A DNA stretch of 64,000 nucleotides, taken from contig NZ_JACHDS010000001.1 in assembly GCF_014201195.1 (NCBI RefSeq), positions 1,302,001 through 1,366,000 of the forward strand. Direction: 5' to 3'. The translations under genes were made by a program, and so were the position numbers. Each line of letters opens with the position of its first letter. The stretch's first letter is position 1. The notes beneath the pieces were generated by a model. That model was not told the DNA's origin. It ran no database searches and saw nothing but the letters and a program-made list of their open reading frames with translations. Positions 51,723 through 61,037 of this stretch are shown piece after piece. Origin of the DNA: Nocardiopsis mwathae (lineage in GTDB: Bacteria; Actinomycetota; Actinomycetes; Streptosporangiales; Streptosporangiaceae).

Positions 51723-52688
51723 GTGATAGAAGCTGTGGGCCTGCGCAAGGTCTACCGGTTGAAAGACCGCGAGGTGCTCGCGCTCGACAACGTCGATCTG
51801 CACGTCCGCCAGGGCGAGGTCTACGGCGTGGTGGGGCAGAGCGGCGCCGGCAAGAGCACCCTGCTCCGCTGCGTCAACCTGCTGGAGCGCCCCACCGAGG
51901 GCAGCGTGCGCGTCGACGGCGAGGACCTCACGGCGATGGCCCCCGCCCGGCTGCGCGCGGCACGGCGCGGCATCGGCATGGTGCACCAGCACTTCGCCCT
52001 GCTGTCCTCCCGCACCGTCGCCGGCAACGTCGCCTTCCCGCTGGAGGTCGCCGGGGTGGGGCGGACCGCGCGCCGCAGCCGCGTCATGGAACTCCTGGAC
52101 CTGGTCGGACTCGCCGACAAGGCGCGCGCCTACCCCGCCCAGCTCTCCGGCGGGCAGAAGCAGCGCGTGGGCATCGCCCGCGCGCTCGCCTCCGAGCCCA
52201 AGGTACTGCTGAGCGACGAGGCCACCTCCGCCCTCGACCCCGCCACCACCGAGTCCATCCTGGAACTCCTCCGCGAGCTCAACCGCGAACTCGGCCTCAC
52301 CATCCTGCTGATCACCCACGAGATGGACGTGATCAAGCGGATCTGCGACTCCGCCGCCATCATGGAGTCCGGAGCGGTCCGCGAGTCGGGCCGTGTTCTC
52401 GACCTCATCGGAACACCGGGCTCGCTGCTGGCCCGCTCGCTGTTCCCGCTTCCGCCCACCGACGCCCCCGACGTGGTCGCCCTCACCTACCCGCGCTCCT
52501 ACGACGAGCCGCTGATGTCGGAGCTCACCCGCAAGTTCGACGTCGACGTCAACGTCCTGGGCGGTGCGGTGGAGACGGTGTCCGGCCAGTCCGTGGGCCG
52601 GCTCAACGTGCAGATCCGGGGCGCCAACCGGGACGCCGCACTCGACTACCTGGGCGATAAGGGCCTGCTCGTGGAGGTGGCGGCATGA
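51723..52688 (+). CDS. metN: Methionine ABC transporter ATP-binding protein
   Basis: A 321-residue ATPase of the D/L-methionine importer. Walker A GQSGAGKST is at residues 38-46, the Q-loop in VHQHFALLSSRTV, the signature LSGGQKQRVGIARAL, Walker B VLLSDEATSALDP and the switch His in LITHEMDVIK. The C-terminal NIL domain (about 240-321, VVALTYPRSYDEPLMSELTR) binds methionine and mediates trans-inhibition in E. coli MetN. The GTG start follows a purine-rich GAGGAAA. The stop overlaps metI. Confidence 0.95.
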   Translation: MIEAVGLRKVYRLKDREVLALDNVDLHVRQGEVYGVVGQSGAGKSTLLRCVNLLERPTEGSVRVDGEDLTAMAPARLRAARRGIGMVHQHFALLSSRTVAGNVAFPLEVAGVGRTARRSRVMELLDLVGLADKARAYPAQLSGGQKQRVGIARALASEPKVLLSDEATSALDPATTESILELLRELNRELGLTILLITHEMDVIKRICDSAAIMESGAVRESGRVLDLIGTPGSLLARSLFPLPPTDAPDVVALTYPRSYDEPLMSELTRKFDVDVNVLGGAVETVSGQSVGRLNVQIRGANRDAALDYLGDKGLLVEVAA

Positions 52689-53368
52689 TGACCTGGTCGA
52701 CCGAATTCGCCGAACGGCTCCCCGAGATGTGGCCGGTCCTGTGGCTGGGCACCCTCGACACCCTCTACATGGTCCTGTGGGCCACCGTCTTCAGCGTCCT
52801 CGTCGGGCTGCCCTTGGGCGTGCTGCTGGTCACCACCGACCGCGGCGGACTCACCCCCGCACCGGTACTCCGGTCGGTCCTCAGCGCCGCCGTGAACATC
52901 GGGCGGTCGCTGCCCTTCATCGTGCTCATGGTGGCCGTGCTCTCGCTGACCCGGCTGCTGACCGGCAGCACCATCGGCCCGACCGCCGCGATCGTCCCGC
53001 TGAGCATCGGGGCCGTCCCGTTCTTCGCCCGCCTCGTCGAGTCCGCGCTGCGCGAGGTCGACCGCGGGGTCATCGAGGCGGCCCACGCGATGGGTACCCG
53101 CAAGCTCGGCATCGTCGGCAAGGTGCTGCTGCCCGAGGCCCTGCCCGGCCTCATCGCCGCGCTGGTCATGACCATCGTCACGCTCATCTCGTACTCGGCC
53201 ATGGCCGGGGCCATCGGCGGCGGCGGTCTCGGCGACATCGCCATCCGCGAGGGCTACCAGCGCTTCGACGACTACTACCTGTGGGCCACGGTGATCCTCC
53301 TGGTCATCGTCGTCCAAGCCGCACAGAGCCTCGGCGACCTGCTGATCCGGCGGCTCTCCCACCGCTGA
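52685..53368 (+). CDS. metI: Methionine ABC transporter permease
   Basis: A 227-residue permease with five or six membrane segments. The EAA coupling loop is visible as IEAAHAMGTRKLGIVGKVLL near residues 135-155, and SYSAMAGAIGGGGLGDIAI near 173 is a MetI hallmark. It overlaps metN by four bases (ATGATG over the TGA) and is followed by metQ after 71 bp. Confidence 0.94.
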   Translation: MMTWSTEFAERLPEMWPVLWLGTLDTLYMVLWATVFSVLVGLPLGVLLVTTDRGGLTPAPVLRSVLSAAVNIGRSLPFIVLMVAVLSLTRLLTGSTIGPTAAIVPLSIGAVPFFARLVESALREVDRGVIEAAHAMGTRKLGIVGKVLLPEALPGLIAALVMTIVTLISYSAMAGAIGGGGLGDIAIREGYQRFDDYYLWATVILLVIVVQAAQSLGDLLIRRLSHR

Positions 53369-53439
53369 GGCCCGCGCTTCCCCGCGGCCCGCCCCGACCC
53401 GAACGTCCGACCGCACCACACACAGCAAGGAGCACGACC

Positions 53440-54285
53440 GTGCGCAGAACCTGGGGAATCATCGGCATCACGGCCCTGGCCACCACGCTCGCCGCGTGCG
53501 GCAGCCCCAGCGAGCAGGCGGCGGGAAGCGGCGACGCCGACGGCCTGACCACGATCAAGGTCGGCGCCTCACCGGTCCCGCACGCCGAGATCCTGGAGTA
53601 CGTGCAGGAGAACCTCGCCGCCGACGCCGGGCTGAACATCGACATCACCGAGTTCACCGACTACAACCAGCCCAACGCGGCGCTGACGCAGGGCGACATC
53701 GACGCCAACTACTTCCAGACCAAGCCGTTCCTGGACGAGTACCTCGCCGGAAACAAGGGCGCCGACCTGGCCTGGGTGGACCCTGTGCACCTGGAGGCGT
53801 TCGGTCTCTACGCGGATTCCGACGATGTCACCAGCCTCGACGATCTGCAGGACGGCGCCGAGATCGGCGTGCCCAACGACGCCTCCAACATGGGCCGCGC
53901 CCTGCACCTGCTGGCCGACAACGACCTGATCACCCTCAAGGACGGCGCCGGCAGCGCCGCCACGGAGAAGGACATCGAGGACAACCCCAGGGACCTGCGG
54001 ATCGTCCCGGTGGAGGCCGCGCAGCTGCCGCGCTCGCTGTCCGACGTGGACGCGGCCGTCGTCAACGGCAACTACGCGCTGGAAGCCGACCTCGCCGAGA
54101 AGGCCAACGTGCTGGCCCAGGAGCGGACCGAGGACAACCCGTACGCCAACGGCCTGGTGGTGGCCGCGGACAGGGCCGACGACGCCGACATCGCCAAGCT
54201 CGACGAGCTGCTGCACAGCGACGAGGTCCGCTCGTTCATCGAGGAGCAGTGGAAGGGCGTCGTCATCCCCGTCGACGCCGACTGA
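53440..54285 (+). CDS. metQ: Methionine ABC transporter substrate-binding lipoprotein
   Basis: A 281-residue NlpA/MetQ-type lipoprotein. A short signal peptide ends in the lipobox LAAC at about residue 20. The mature protein has KVGASPVPHAEILEYVQ, DYNQPNAALTQGDIDANYFQ, PVHLEAFGLYA, GVPNDASNMGRALHLLADN and VNGNYALEA, the methionine-binding residues of the family. AAGGAG precedes the GTG start at 53440. With metN and metI it completes the importer; a perfect hairpin after it ends the operon. Confidence 0.94.
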   Translation: MRRTWGIIGITALATTLAACGSPSEQAAGSGDADGLTTIKVGASPVPHAEILEYVQENLAADAGLNIDITEFTDYNQPNAALTQGDIDANYFQTKPFLDEYLAGNKGADLAWVDPVHLEAFGLYADSDDVTSLDDLQDGAEIGVPNDASNMGRALHLLADNDLITLKDGAGSAATEKDIEDNPRDLRIVPVEAAQLPRSLSDVDAAVVNGNYALEADLAEKANVLAQERTEDNPYANGLVVAADRADDADIAKLDELLHSDEVRSFIEEQWKGVVIPVDAD

Positions 54286-54330
54286 CGCGGCGAGGCTTTC
54301 CCGCCTCCGCCTCCCGTCCCCCCGCACCCG

Positions 54331-54364
54331 ACGGGCGCCCGCGCATCTCCGCGCGGGCGCCCGT
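54331..54364 (+). terminator. Terminator of the metNIQ operon
   Basis: ACGGGCGCCCGCGC and GCGCGGGCGCCCGT form a perfect 14-bp stem around ATCTCC, 46 bp after the metQ stop. A further palindrome CCGCGGCCGCGG follows near 54410. Confidence 0.8.
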
Positions 54365-54492
54365 CCGCGTCGGGCCCCGTTCCCACGCCGCGGCGCACGG
54401 CCCCGCACCGCGGCCGCGGTGCCGCGGCGACCTCCGGTACCGTGATCGCGGATGCGGCACCGCAGGAGGGGGCCGCTGAGGAGAGGGCGGCA

Positions 54493-55170
54493 ATGCGCTG
54501 GGTCACCTACCTCTCGCCCAGTGGCGGGAGCGAACGCACCGGCACCATCGACGACGGCTGCGTCTTCGGCTACCCGGGAGAGGAGAGCGTCCCTGAACTG
54601 CTCGCCGCCGGAGGGGCGGCCCTGCGGGGCGCCTTCGACCGGGCTCTCGCCGACCCGGTCGAGATCATCGTGCACTTCGAGGCCTGCCACTGTCCGCCCG
54701 TCCGCCCGCGGCACCCGGTGCCCGTCCGGCTGGGTGACACGTGGACCGACATCGCCCCGGAGCTGGTGCGCGGCACCGACGACGGCGTGCTGCTGCCCGG
54801 CGCGTCCGGGGCGTTGTCGGCCGCGGTGGGCACCGCAGCCCTGTTCGACGCCCACGGGCGGTACGCCGGGTCCACCCTGGCCTGTCTGTGGCTCACCCCG
54901 GAGCGCACCCCGGCCGCCCTCACGCTCGGCCCGGCGGTCGTGACCCCCGACGAGTTCGCCGGCACCGACCTCGCGGTGCGGGCGGCGGCGGGGGAGGAGG
55001 TGCTGGCCACCGCCGCTGTCGGCGCCCCCGAGGAGTGGACCGGCGGCCGCGTCGGCACCGTGCTGGCCGACCTGACGGCCGAGACCCGGCCGCTCGAACG
55101 CGGTGAGGAGCTCTTCGTCGACGGCGGCCCACTGGGCATGTTCGAGATCCGCGTCGGCTCCGGCGCCTGA
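54493..55170 (+). CDS. Fumarylacetoacetate hydrolase-fold protein, reduced
   Basis: A 225-residue protein whose N-terminus (MRWVTYLSPSGGSERTGTID, DGCVFGYPG, ALADPVEIIVHFEACH) and C-terminus (GGRVGTVLADLTAETRPLER, GGPLGMFEIRVG) follow FAH-family proteins. The central metal-binding Glu-x-Glu and Asp of active FAH enzymes are not visible, and the chain is shorter than the usual 250-300 residues. It may therefore be a non-catalytic or altered member. GAGAGGG precedes the ATG at 54493; the frame extends 17 codons further up. Confidence 0.65.
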   Translation: MRWVTYLSPSGGSERTGTIDDGCVFGYPGEESVPELLAAGGAALRGAFDRALADPVEIIVHFEACHCPPVRPRHPVPVRLGDTWTDIAPELVRGTDDGVLLPGASGALSAAVGTAALFDAHGRYAGSTLACLWLTPERTPAALTLGPAVVTPDEFAGTDLAVRAAAGEEVLATAAVGAPEEWTGGRVGTVLADLTAETRPLERGEELFVDGGPLGMFEIRVGSGA

Positions 55171-55175
55171 CCCCC

Positions 55176-55195
55176 TGTCGCCGGCCTCGGCGACA
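55176..55195. terminator. Hairpin between convergent genes
   Basis: TGTCGCCG, GCCT loop, CGGCGACA: a perfect 8-bp stem five bases after the FAH-fold gene stop, opposite the end of the M15 peptidase gene. Confidence 0.6.
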
Positions 55196-55253
55196 TCGCC
55201 CCGGTCGCGCCGCGCACGCGGTCGATGTCCCCCGGGTCGGCGGACGAGCTCCG

Positions 55254-56618
55254 TCAGGGGGCGGAGAACTCCCAGTGCCAGGGCTCGAAGCCGTTGCGGG
55301 CCCACGGCGGGTTGTGCCAGCCGTAGCGTGGCGCGTTGGCCAGCATCCACCCGTGCTCGGCCGATCCGTGCTCGTTGACTCCGCCGCACAGGTCGACCGC
55401 GATGCCCAGGCCGTGCGTGCTGGTCCCCGGCCGCGCGGCCATGCCCGCGGCCATCTCGCGGAACAACCGGACCTGCTCGTCCAGGGGACGGTAGGAGTCG
55501 GTGACGCACATCGCGCGGCCGAAGCGCTTCGCAAAGGCCCGGTCGAGCTCGATGAACGCGGCCGCGGCGTCGGCGCGGAGCATCTCGCCGGGCTGGGGAA
55601 GCGGGCACAGCGCCGAGCGGGGAATCCTCCCGTTCGCGTACTGGCCCAGGTCGCCGCCGGTGCACAGCCGGTCGGAACCGCCATCCGGCGACCCTGCGCT
55701 CTGCGGTCGGGTGGCCGGCGCCGCCGCGGCCCCCTCCCCGGAACCGGAGGACGCCGGGTCGCCGGAGCCGTTCCGGGCGGCCTGCTCGGCCCGCGCCAGG
55801 GCGCCGGTCCGCCGCTGCTCCGCGCCCGAGGCGCCGCCCGCGGCGCGGGACAGCCGTGCCTCCAGCTCCGACTGCCGGGCGAGCACGCCGGAGACCGCCT
55901 CCTCCTGGGCTCGGACCGCGTCGAACGCCTCCCGCTTCGCCTCGGCTGCGGCCTCGGTGGCCTCCTGCTGCTTCTCGACGGCGGAGTCGGCCATCGACCG
56001 CAGGGTGTCGGCGGCGACACCGCCGGCGTTGGCCCGGTCGAGGACATGCCCGCGCCGTTCGGACAAGACCTTGAGGTAGGCGGCGCGGTCCAGCACCTCC
56101 TGCGGGCCGCCCGGCTCCGACCAGGCGGCGGCCGGGTGCAGGTCGGCACCCTTGTAGGCGGCGCTCGCGTGCCGCACCGCATCGGCCCGGGAGTCCTCGT
56201 GGCGCTGGGCCGCGCGTTCGGCGGCGCGCCGGGCGGAACGTACCGCCCGCTCGGCCTCGTCCATGCGCCGGGCCTCGTCGAGATAGCGCAGGATCGCGCG
56301 GTCGGCGTCGTCGTACAGGTCGTCCAGGCGTGACCGGACGGCGGCCAGTTCCGCCTTGAGCCCGCCGACGGTGTCGGCCGCGTCGGTCCCGGCGGCCGAG
56401 GCGGGGCCGTCCGCGGCCGCCGCAAGGGCGGGTCCGGACCTGCTCTGGCCGGTCGCGGCGTCGCCGACGGGGTCGGCGAGCGCGGTCGGTCCGGACACGG
56501 CCAGGGCTGTCAGCGGCGCGGCGAGGCAGAGGCTGAGGGCGGCTGAGCAGGCCGCACGCGTCGCCCCCGACCGACAGGGCGCACCTGGACGATGTGATAA
56601 CCGTTTCCACTGATCCAC
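55254..56618 (-). CDS. Secreted D-alanyl-D-alanine carboxypeptidase (peptidase M15/VanY type) with coiled coil
   Basis: A 454-residue exported protein. The signal segment CSAALSLCLAAPLTALAVSG ends near residue 48. A coiled coil rich in Ala, Glu and Arg spans about 80-275, then a Gly/Ser/Ala linker. The M15 domain has SYRPLDEQVRLFREM, the zinc motif STHGLGIAVDLCGG (His and Asp) and the second His in EPWHWEFSAP, with the catalytic acid just before it. It should trim peptidoglycan stem peptides. GGGGGGAA lies six bases before the GTG start. It resembles the architecture of the wall hydrolase ending at 49938 but is not riboswitch-linked as far as I can see. Confidence 0.88.
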   Translation of the reverse strand: MDQWKRLSHRPGAPCRSGATRAACSAALSLCLAAPLTALAVSGPTALADPVGDAATGQSRSGPALAAAADGPASAAGTDAADTVGGLKAELAAVRSRLDDLYDDADRAILRYLDEARRMDEAERAVRSARRAAERAAQRHEDSRADAVRHASAAYKGADLHPAAAWSEPGGPQEVLDRAAYLKVLSERRGHVLDRANAGGVAADTLRSMADSAVEKQQEATEAAAEAKREAFDAVRAQEEAVSGVLARQSELEARLSRAAGGASGAEQRRTGALARAEQAARNGSGDPASSGSGEGAAAAPATRPQSAGSPDGGSDRLCTGGDLGQYANGRIPRSALCPLPQPGEMLRADAAAAFIELDRAFAKRFGRAMCVTDSYRPLDEQVRLFREMAAGMAARPGTSTHGLGIAVDLCGGVNEHGSAEHGWMLANAPRYGWHNPPWARNGFEPWHWEFSAP

Positions 56619-57102
56619 GGACGTTCCCCCCGAAACATGCGTGTGCAGTAGTCACATTGGCAGGTGATCGGACCTATCGCCCAGGACGTCGGTGGCGTGT
56701 TCGAAAAGTTATCGAGGCGTTGGGGGACCCGTGTCACAGCCGCCCTGGCCTGCGGAATCGGCGCGGTTGGGCGAATAATCCGGTCATCTGGCACGATCTA
56801 CCCCAAGTCGATTGCCGGAACCGGCGGATCGGGGTATCCGAGGTCTCTGCGTGGATTGGTACGCTATCCACCTCACGTGCACCATTGGTGGTTTATGGAG
56901 CACAACGCCTCTCACCCCTCATGAGGCGCGTCCCGGTGCGTCAAGAGCCTCCCTAGTCCTCCGCGCGCCTTCGTCGGCGACAGCAGGCCCCAGCGGCTTT
57001 CCCGGCGTCACTCAGGGTTTTCCCGAACGTTGCCGGACCCGAGTACTCATGAGGTCCACGTCCCATCACCCGAGGCGGTGACACGAAAGGTTGCGAGGGT
57101 CC
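56619..57102. other. Divergent intergenic region between the M15 gene and the conservon
   Basis: About 480 bp, AT-richer than average around 56700-56900. It should hold promoters for both neighbours but I cannot assign hexamers with confidence. I checked the minus-strand leader for ydaO landmarks and did not find them. Confidence 0.4.
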
Positions 57103-60100
57103 GTGTCGACACGAGCGACAGAACATGGAGCCGGCGCCCCTACCGAGGAGCCGACGGAAAACGCCGCAGCCGCAGCGCCCAAGCGCCGCGGCCGCTGGTT
57201 CACGCCGCGCAACTGGCGAGTCCGTTCCCGGCTCGTCGCGCTGATCGTCATCCCCACCGCCGTTGCCGTGGTGCTGGGTGGTCTGCGGATCTCCGAGAGC
57301 GTCGTGAACACGGTCACCCACGAGCGCATCGAGCGCACCGCCGCGCTGGGTGAGGCCGTTTCCGAACTCGGCAACCGGCTGGGCCAGGAGCGGGCCGCCA
57401 GCGCCGTCTACATCGCCGACGACCCCAACCCCGACAAGCGCGACGAGCAGCTGCTCCGCGCCCTGCAGGACCGGATCAACGAGACCCGGGACGCCCAGCA
57501 GAAGGTCGAGAACCAGATCAACGAGCTGGGCGACCCCGGCAGCGAGCTGGCCCGCAACCGCCTCTCACAGGTGCAGAGCAACCTGGACAGCCTCGGCACC
57601 GTGCGCCAGGAGGTCCAGGACTCCCGCATCACCGTGCTCCCCGCGGCCACCAAGTACCGCCAGGTGATCAACTCCCTCACCGACTTCAACCAGACCATCG
57701 CCGAGTCCACCGACGACACCTCCCTGCGGGAGAGTGTGCGCGCTCTCACCGCGATCAGCCGCGCCCGCGAGCACCTGTCCTACGAGTCGGCGCTCATGCT
57801 CCACTCGCTGATGCGCGGCTCGATGTCCAGCGGTGTCCAGGAGGCCATCGCCTCCAGCCGGGCGCGCTACGACAACGAGGTCCAGAACTTCACCGGCGCG
57901 GCGACCGTCGGCCAGCGGCAGATGTTCGACGACGTCTTCAAGGGCCTTGAGGTCAGCCGGATGGAGACCACCCGGTTGCGCGTCATGATGCGACTGGAGA
58001 CCGACCAGAAGCTCACCGGCGTCACCGACAACGACGACGCCGGGAGTTATGAGGAGGCCGCGGGCGCGACCCTGGGCAAGATGCAGGAGGTCGAGGAGAA
58101 GCTCGCGGCCTCGGTGCGCTCCCAGTCCAACGACCTGGGGTCCACCGCCCTGTGGCGGGCCGTCCTGGAGTCGCTCCTCGTCCTGCTGGTCATCGGCGCC
58201 GTCTTCGTCATCACCTCGCTGGTGGTCCGCTCGCTGGTCCAGCCGCTGCGCCGGCTGCGCGAGGGCGCGCTGCGGATCGCCGAGGAGGACCTGCCCGACT
58301 CCATCACCCGCATGCAGGAGACCAGCTCCGCGCCCGAGGAGATCGTGGTCCAGCCCATCGAGGTCGGCACCGAGGACGAGATCGGCGAGGTCGCCCGCTC
58401 CTTCGACGAGGTCCACCGTGTGGCCCTGCGCCTGGCCTCCGACGAGGCGGCGCTGCGCAGCAACGTCAACGCGATGTTCGTCAACCTCTCCCGCCGCAGC
58501 CAGACGCTGGTCGAGCGGCAGCTGCGGCTGATCGACGGCCTGGAGCAGAGCGAGCAGGACTCCGACCGGCTGTCGGACCTGTTCGCCCTGGACCACCTGG
58601 CCACCCGCATGCGCCGCAACAACGAGAACCTGCTGGTCCTCTCCGGCCAGGACAACACCCGCAAGTGGGCGCAGCCGGTGCCGCTGGTCGACGTGCTGCG
58701 CGCCGCCGCGTCCGAGGTCGAGCAGTATGAGCGGGTCAACGTCCGCGCGCCGTCGCACATCTCCGTGCTCGGCCGCCCCGTCAACGACGTCATCCACCTC
58801 GTGGCCGAGCTGGTGGAGAACGCCACCTCGTTCTCGCCGAACGACTCCGAGGTCTCCGTGGAGGCGGAGGCCGCGGACAACGGCGCGGTGCGGATCGAGG
58901 TCACCGACAGCGGCATCGGCATGGAGCCCGACGAGCTCGCCGAGATCAACGAGCGCCTGTCCCAGCCGCCCGTCATCGACGTGGCCGTCTCCCGCCGCAT
59001 GGGCCTCTTCGTCGTCAGCCGCCTGGCCGCCCGCCACGGTATCCAGGTGCGGCTGCGCCCGGCCCGCAACGGCGGCACCACCGCCACCGCGATCTTCCCG
59101 CCGGACCTGCTGATCACCCCGGTCGAGCCGGCCGGCCAGCCCGGCGCACTTCCGGCCGTGCCCGACACCTACGCCGAGGCCGCCGCGGCCTTCGCGGCGA
59201 ACCCGGCCCCGGCCGAGCCCGGCGACGTCTGGCAGACCGGCGACGGGGGAGAGGGCACCCCCTCCGGGCTGCCCAAGCGCCAGCCCGGCGCGGCGGCCCG
59301 ATCCGATGAGCACCCGCCCAGCGGCGAGGACCTGTGGGGCGGCGCCGGATGGAACACCCCGCCCTCGGCACCGCCGGCTCCGGCGGAGTCGCCGTCCCTG
59401 CCCCCGAGCACCCCCCCGGCGGCACCGGAGCCCCCGGCGCGCGCGGAGTGGCCCACCACCCCGCCGGCCGACTCCTCCACCACCGGGGCGTTCGGGACGC
59501 GGAGCCCGGCCCCGGAGCGTCCGGGGCAGCCCGGCGGCGGCTCCTTCGGCGGCGACGTATTCGGCGGCGATCCCTACGCCTCCGGAACCACCGGCGCGTT
59601 CCCGGCCGAGACCACCGACCCCCGGCACGCGGCCACGCCGGCCGAGCCGCCCGCTGCGGCGCCGGAGCCCCCGGTCCCGGGGTGGACCCCGGCCGGGACC
59701 TCCCCGGAGGCGGGCGGAGCCGACGACCGGCGCAGGGAGCCCGAGGCGGTGGTCGACCCGTGGGCCGCCGCCGAGCAGGCCGGGCCGCGCCCGGTCGCCG
59801 AGCCCGAGTCGCGCGAGGGTTACGGCTCCACGGCCTACCTCTCCCGCCGGTACGGCAGCAGCGCCGGAGCCAACCACAGCACCGTGGTCCCGCCGTCGCC
59901 GGACGGCGGCGAGGCGCTGCCGATCTTCGACGCGATCGAGTCGAACTGGTTCCGCCGCCGCAGTGGCGGCCCCACGGCCGCCGAGCCGGAGACCGGCCCC
60001 ATGCCCCGCATGGGCGCGGCCGCGGGCACCGGCGCCCCGGCACCGGCACCCGCGGCGACGCCGCAGGTCGCGCCCGAGCCGAGCACACGGGAGTCGGCGG

Positions 60101-60387
60101 CGCCCGAGCCGCAGCCCGAGGACGAGTGGCGCTCCGACGCGGACCGCGGGTGGAAGGCGGCGCGCTCCGCGGCCGAGCCGATCGCGGGCGGTCTGACGTC
60201 CTCGGGGTTGCCAAAACGCGTTCCCAAGGCAAACCTTGTGCCCGGTACGGTTCCCCAACCGGAGAACGTCCGGCAGATCCCCGCCAGGTCCGCCGATCGG
60301 GTCCGCAGCCGGTTCTCAGGCCTGCAGCGGGGTGTCCGCGAAGGGCGCGAGCGGGGCACCGGCGAACAGCCGAACGAGGAGAAGTGA
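57103..60387 (+). CDS. cvnA: Conservon sensor kinase (CvnA-like, nitrate-sensing NIT domain histidine kinase)
   Basis: A 1094-residue membrane sensor. A first helix (LVALIVIPTAVAVVLGGL) at about residue 45-65 is followed by an extracellular NIT domain to about 340, a second helix (ESLLVLLVIGAVFVITSLVV) and a HAMP-like region. The ATPase domain is near 540-670 with HLVAELVENATSFSPND (N box), VTDSGIGM, and RMGLFVVSRLAARHG. From about 680 to the end the protein is a 400-residue Pro/Ala/Glu-rich disordered tail. The GTG at 57103 has GAGGG upstream. The next three genes complete the conservon, a G-protein-like signalling module of actinomycetes. Confidence 0.92.
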   Translation: MSTRATEHGAGAPTEEPTENAAAAAPKRRGRWFTPRNWRVRSRLVALIVIPTAVAVVLGGLRISESVVNTVTHERIERTAALGEAVSELGNRLGQERAASAVYIADDPNPDKRDEQLLRALQDRINETRDAQQKVENQINELGDPGSELARNRLSQVQSNLDSLGTVRQEVQDSRITVLPAATKYRQVINSLTDFNQTIAESTDDTSLRESVRALTAISRAREHLSYESALMLHSLMRGSMSSGVQEAIASSRARYDNEVQNFTGAATVGQRQMFDDVFKGLEVSRMETTRLRVMMRLETDQKLTGVTDNDDAGSYEEAAGATLGKMQEVEEKLAASVRSQSNDLGSTALWRAVLESLLVLLVIGAVFVITSLVVRSLVQPLRRLREGALRIAEEDLPDSITRMQETSSAPEEIVVQPIEVGTEDEIGEVARSFDEVHRVALRLASDEAALRSNVNAMFVNLSRRSQTLVERQLRLIDGLEQSEQDSDRLSDLFALDHLATRMRRNNENLLVLSGQDNTRKWAQPVPLVDVLRAAASEVEQYERVNVRAPSHISVLGRPVNDVIHLVAELVENATSFSPNDSEVSVEAEAADNGAVRIEVTDSGIGMEPDELAEINERLSQPPVIDVAVSRRMGLFVVSRLAARHGIQVRLRPARNGGTTATAIFPPDLLITPVEPAGQPGALPAVPDTYAEAAAAFAANPAPAEPGDVWQTGDGGEGTPSGLPKRQPGAAARSDEHPPSGEDLWGGAGWNTPPSAPPAPAESPSLPPSTPPAAPEPPARAEWPTTPPADSSTTGAFGTRSPAPERPGQPGGGSFGGDVFGGDPYASGTTGAFPAETTDPRHAATPAEPPAAAPEPPVPGWTPAGTSPEAGGADDRRREPEAVVDPWAAAEQAGPRPVAEPESREGYGSTAYLSRRYGSSAGANHSTVVPPSPDGGEALPIFDAIESNWFRRRSGGPTAAEPETGPMPRMGAAAGTGAPAPAPAATPQVAPEPSTRESAAPEPQPEDEWRSDADRGWKAARSAAEPIAGGLTSSGLPKRVPKANLVPGTVPQPENVRQIPARSADRVRSRFSGLQRGVREGRERGTGEQPNEEK

Positions 60388-60612
60388 GCACGTGTCCAGT
60401 GCGACCGCGGCCGGTCAGCGACCGGCCTGCCGAGTCCGGGCCCGCGCGCCCGGGACGCGGGGTGGCCGAAGATCACGGATGGGCCATGAATTAGCATCAT
60501 CCGCACTTCCAGGACATACGTTCCCCATAAAGTCACTATCGAAGAACACTTGGCTGACTGGCGGCCCCTGCTTGGGTGGCCCGCGCGAAGGCCGGGACGG
60601 ACAGGAGAGCAG

Positions 60613-61005
60613 ATGAGTCAACCGGTGAATGAGCTCAACTGGCTGATCACTGACTTCGCAAACCGTGTGCCGGACGTCGCCCACGCGATCGTCGTGTCCT
60701 CGGACGGGCTCCCGCTCGCCGCGTCGGCGGGGTTCCCTGCGGACCGCGCGGACCAGTTGGCGGCGATCGCCTCGGGGTTGTCCAGCCTGACCCAGGGCGC
60801 GTCGCGTGTCTTCGAGGGCGGGGCGGTGGCCCAGACCGTCGTCGAGATGGAGCGCGGGCTGCTGCTCATCATGTCGATCAGCGACGGCTCGTGCCTGGCG
60901 TCCCTCGCCTCGGCCAACTGCGACCTGGGGCTGGTCGCCTACGAGATGACCCTGCTCGTCGAACGAACCGGGCGGGCACTGACTCCGGCGGCGCGTACCT
61001 CGTGA
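60613..61005 (+). CDS. cvnB: Conservon roadblock/LC7 domain protein (CvnB)
   Basis: A 130-residue roadblock/LC7 protein (LNWLITDFANRVPDVAHAIV, SSDGLPLAASAGF, LAAIASGLSSL, VEMERGLLLIMSISDGSCLA). It probably acts as regulator or GAP-like partner for the GTPase encoded two genes on, as MglB does for MglA. AGGAGAG lies upstream of the ATG at 60613. A 225-bp gap separates it from cvnA. Confidence 0.93.
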   Translation: MSQPVNELNWLITDFANRVPDVAHAIVVSSDGLPLAASAGFPADRADQLAAIASGLSSLTQGASRVFEGGAVAQTVVEMERGLLLIMSISDGSCLASLASANCDLGLVAYEMTLLVERTGRALTPAARTS

Positions 61006-61037
61006 ATCCACTGAACCACCACGGACAGGAGGAAGTG

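Noticed and set aside
53569-56655. 1028-codon minus-strand frame across metQ, the FAH-fold gene and the M15 gene
   Set aside because: It is antisense to two clear plus-strand genes and out of frame with the M15 gene. No recognisable domain.
56619-56900. Second ydaO-type riboswitch before the M15 peptidase
   Set aside because: The minus-strand leader lacks CGCTTAAT and the GCTAAC-type 3' end.
57565-60258. 897-codon minus-strand frame opposite the conservon kinase
   Set aside because: A GC-skew shadow of the kinase reading frame with no family motif.
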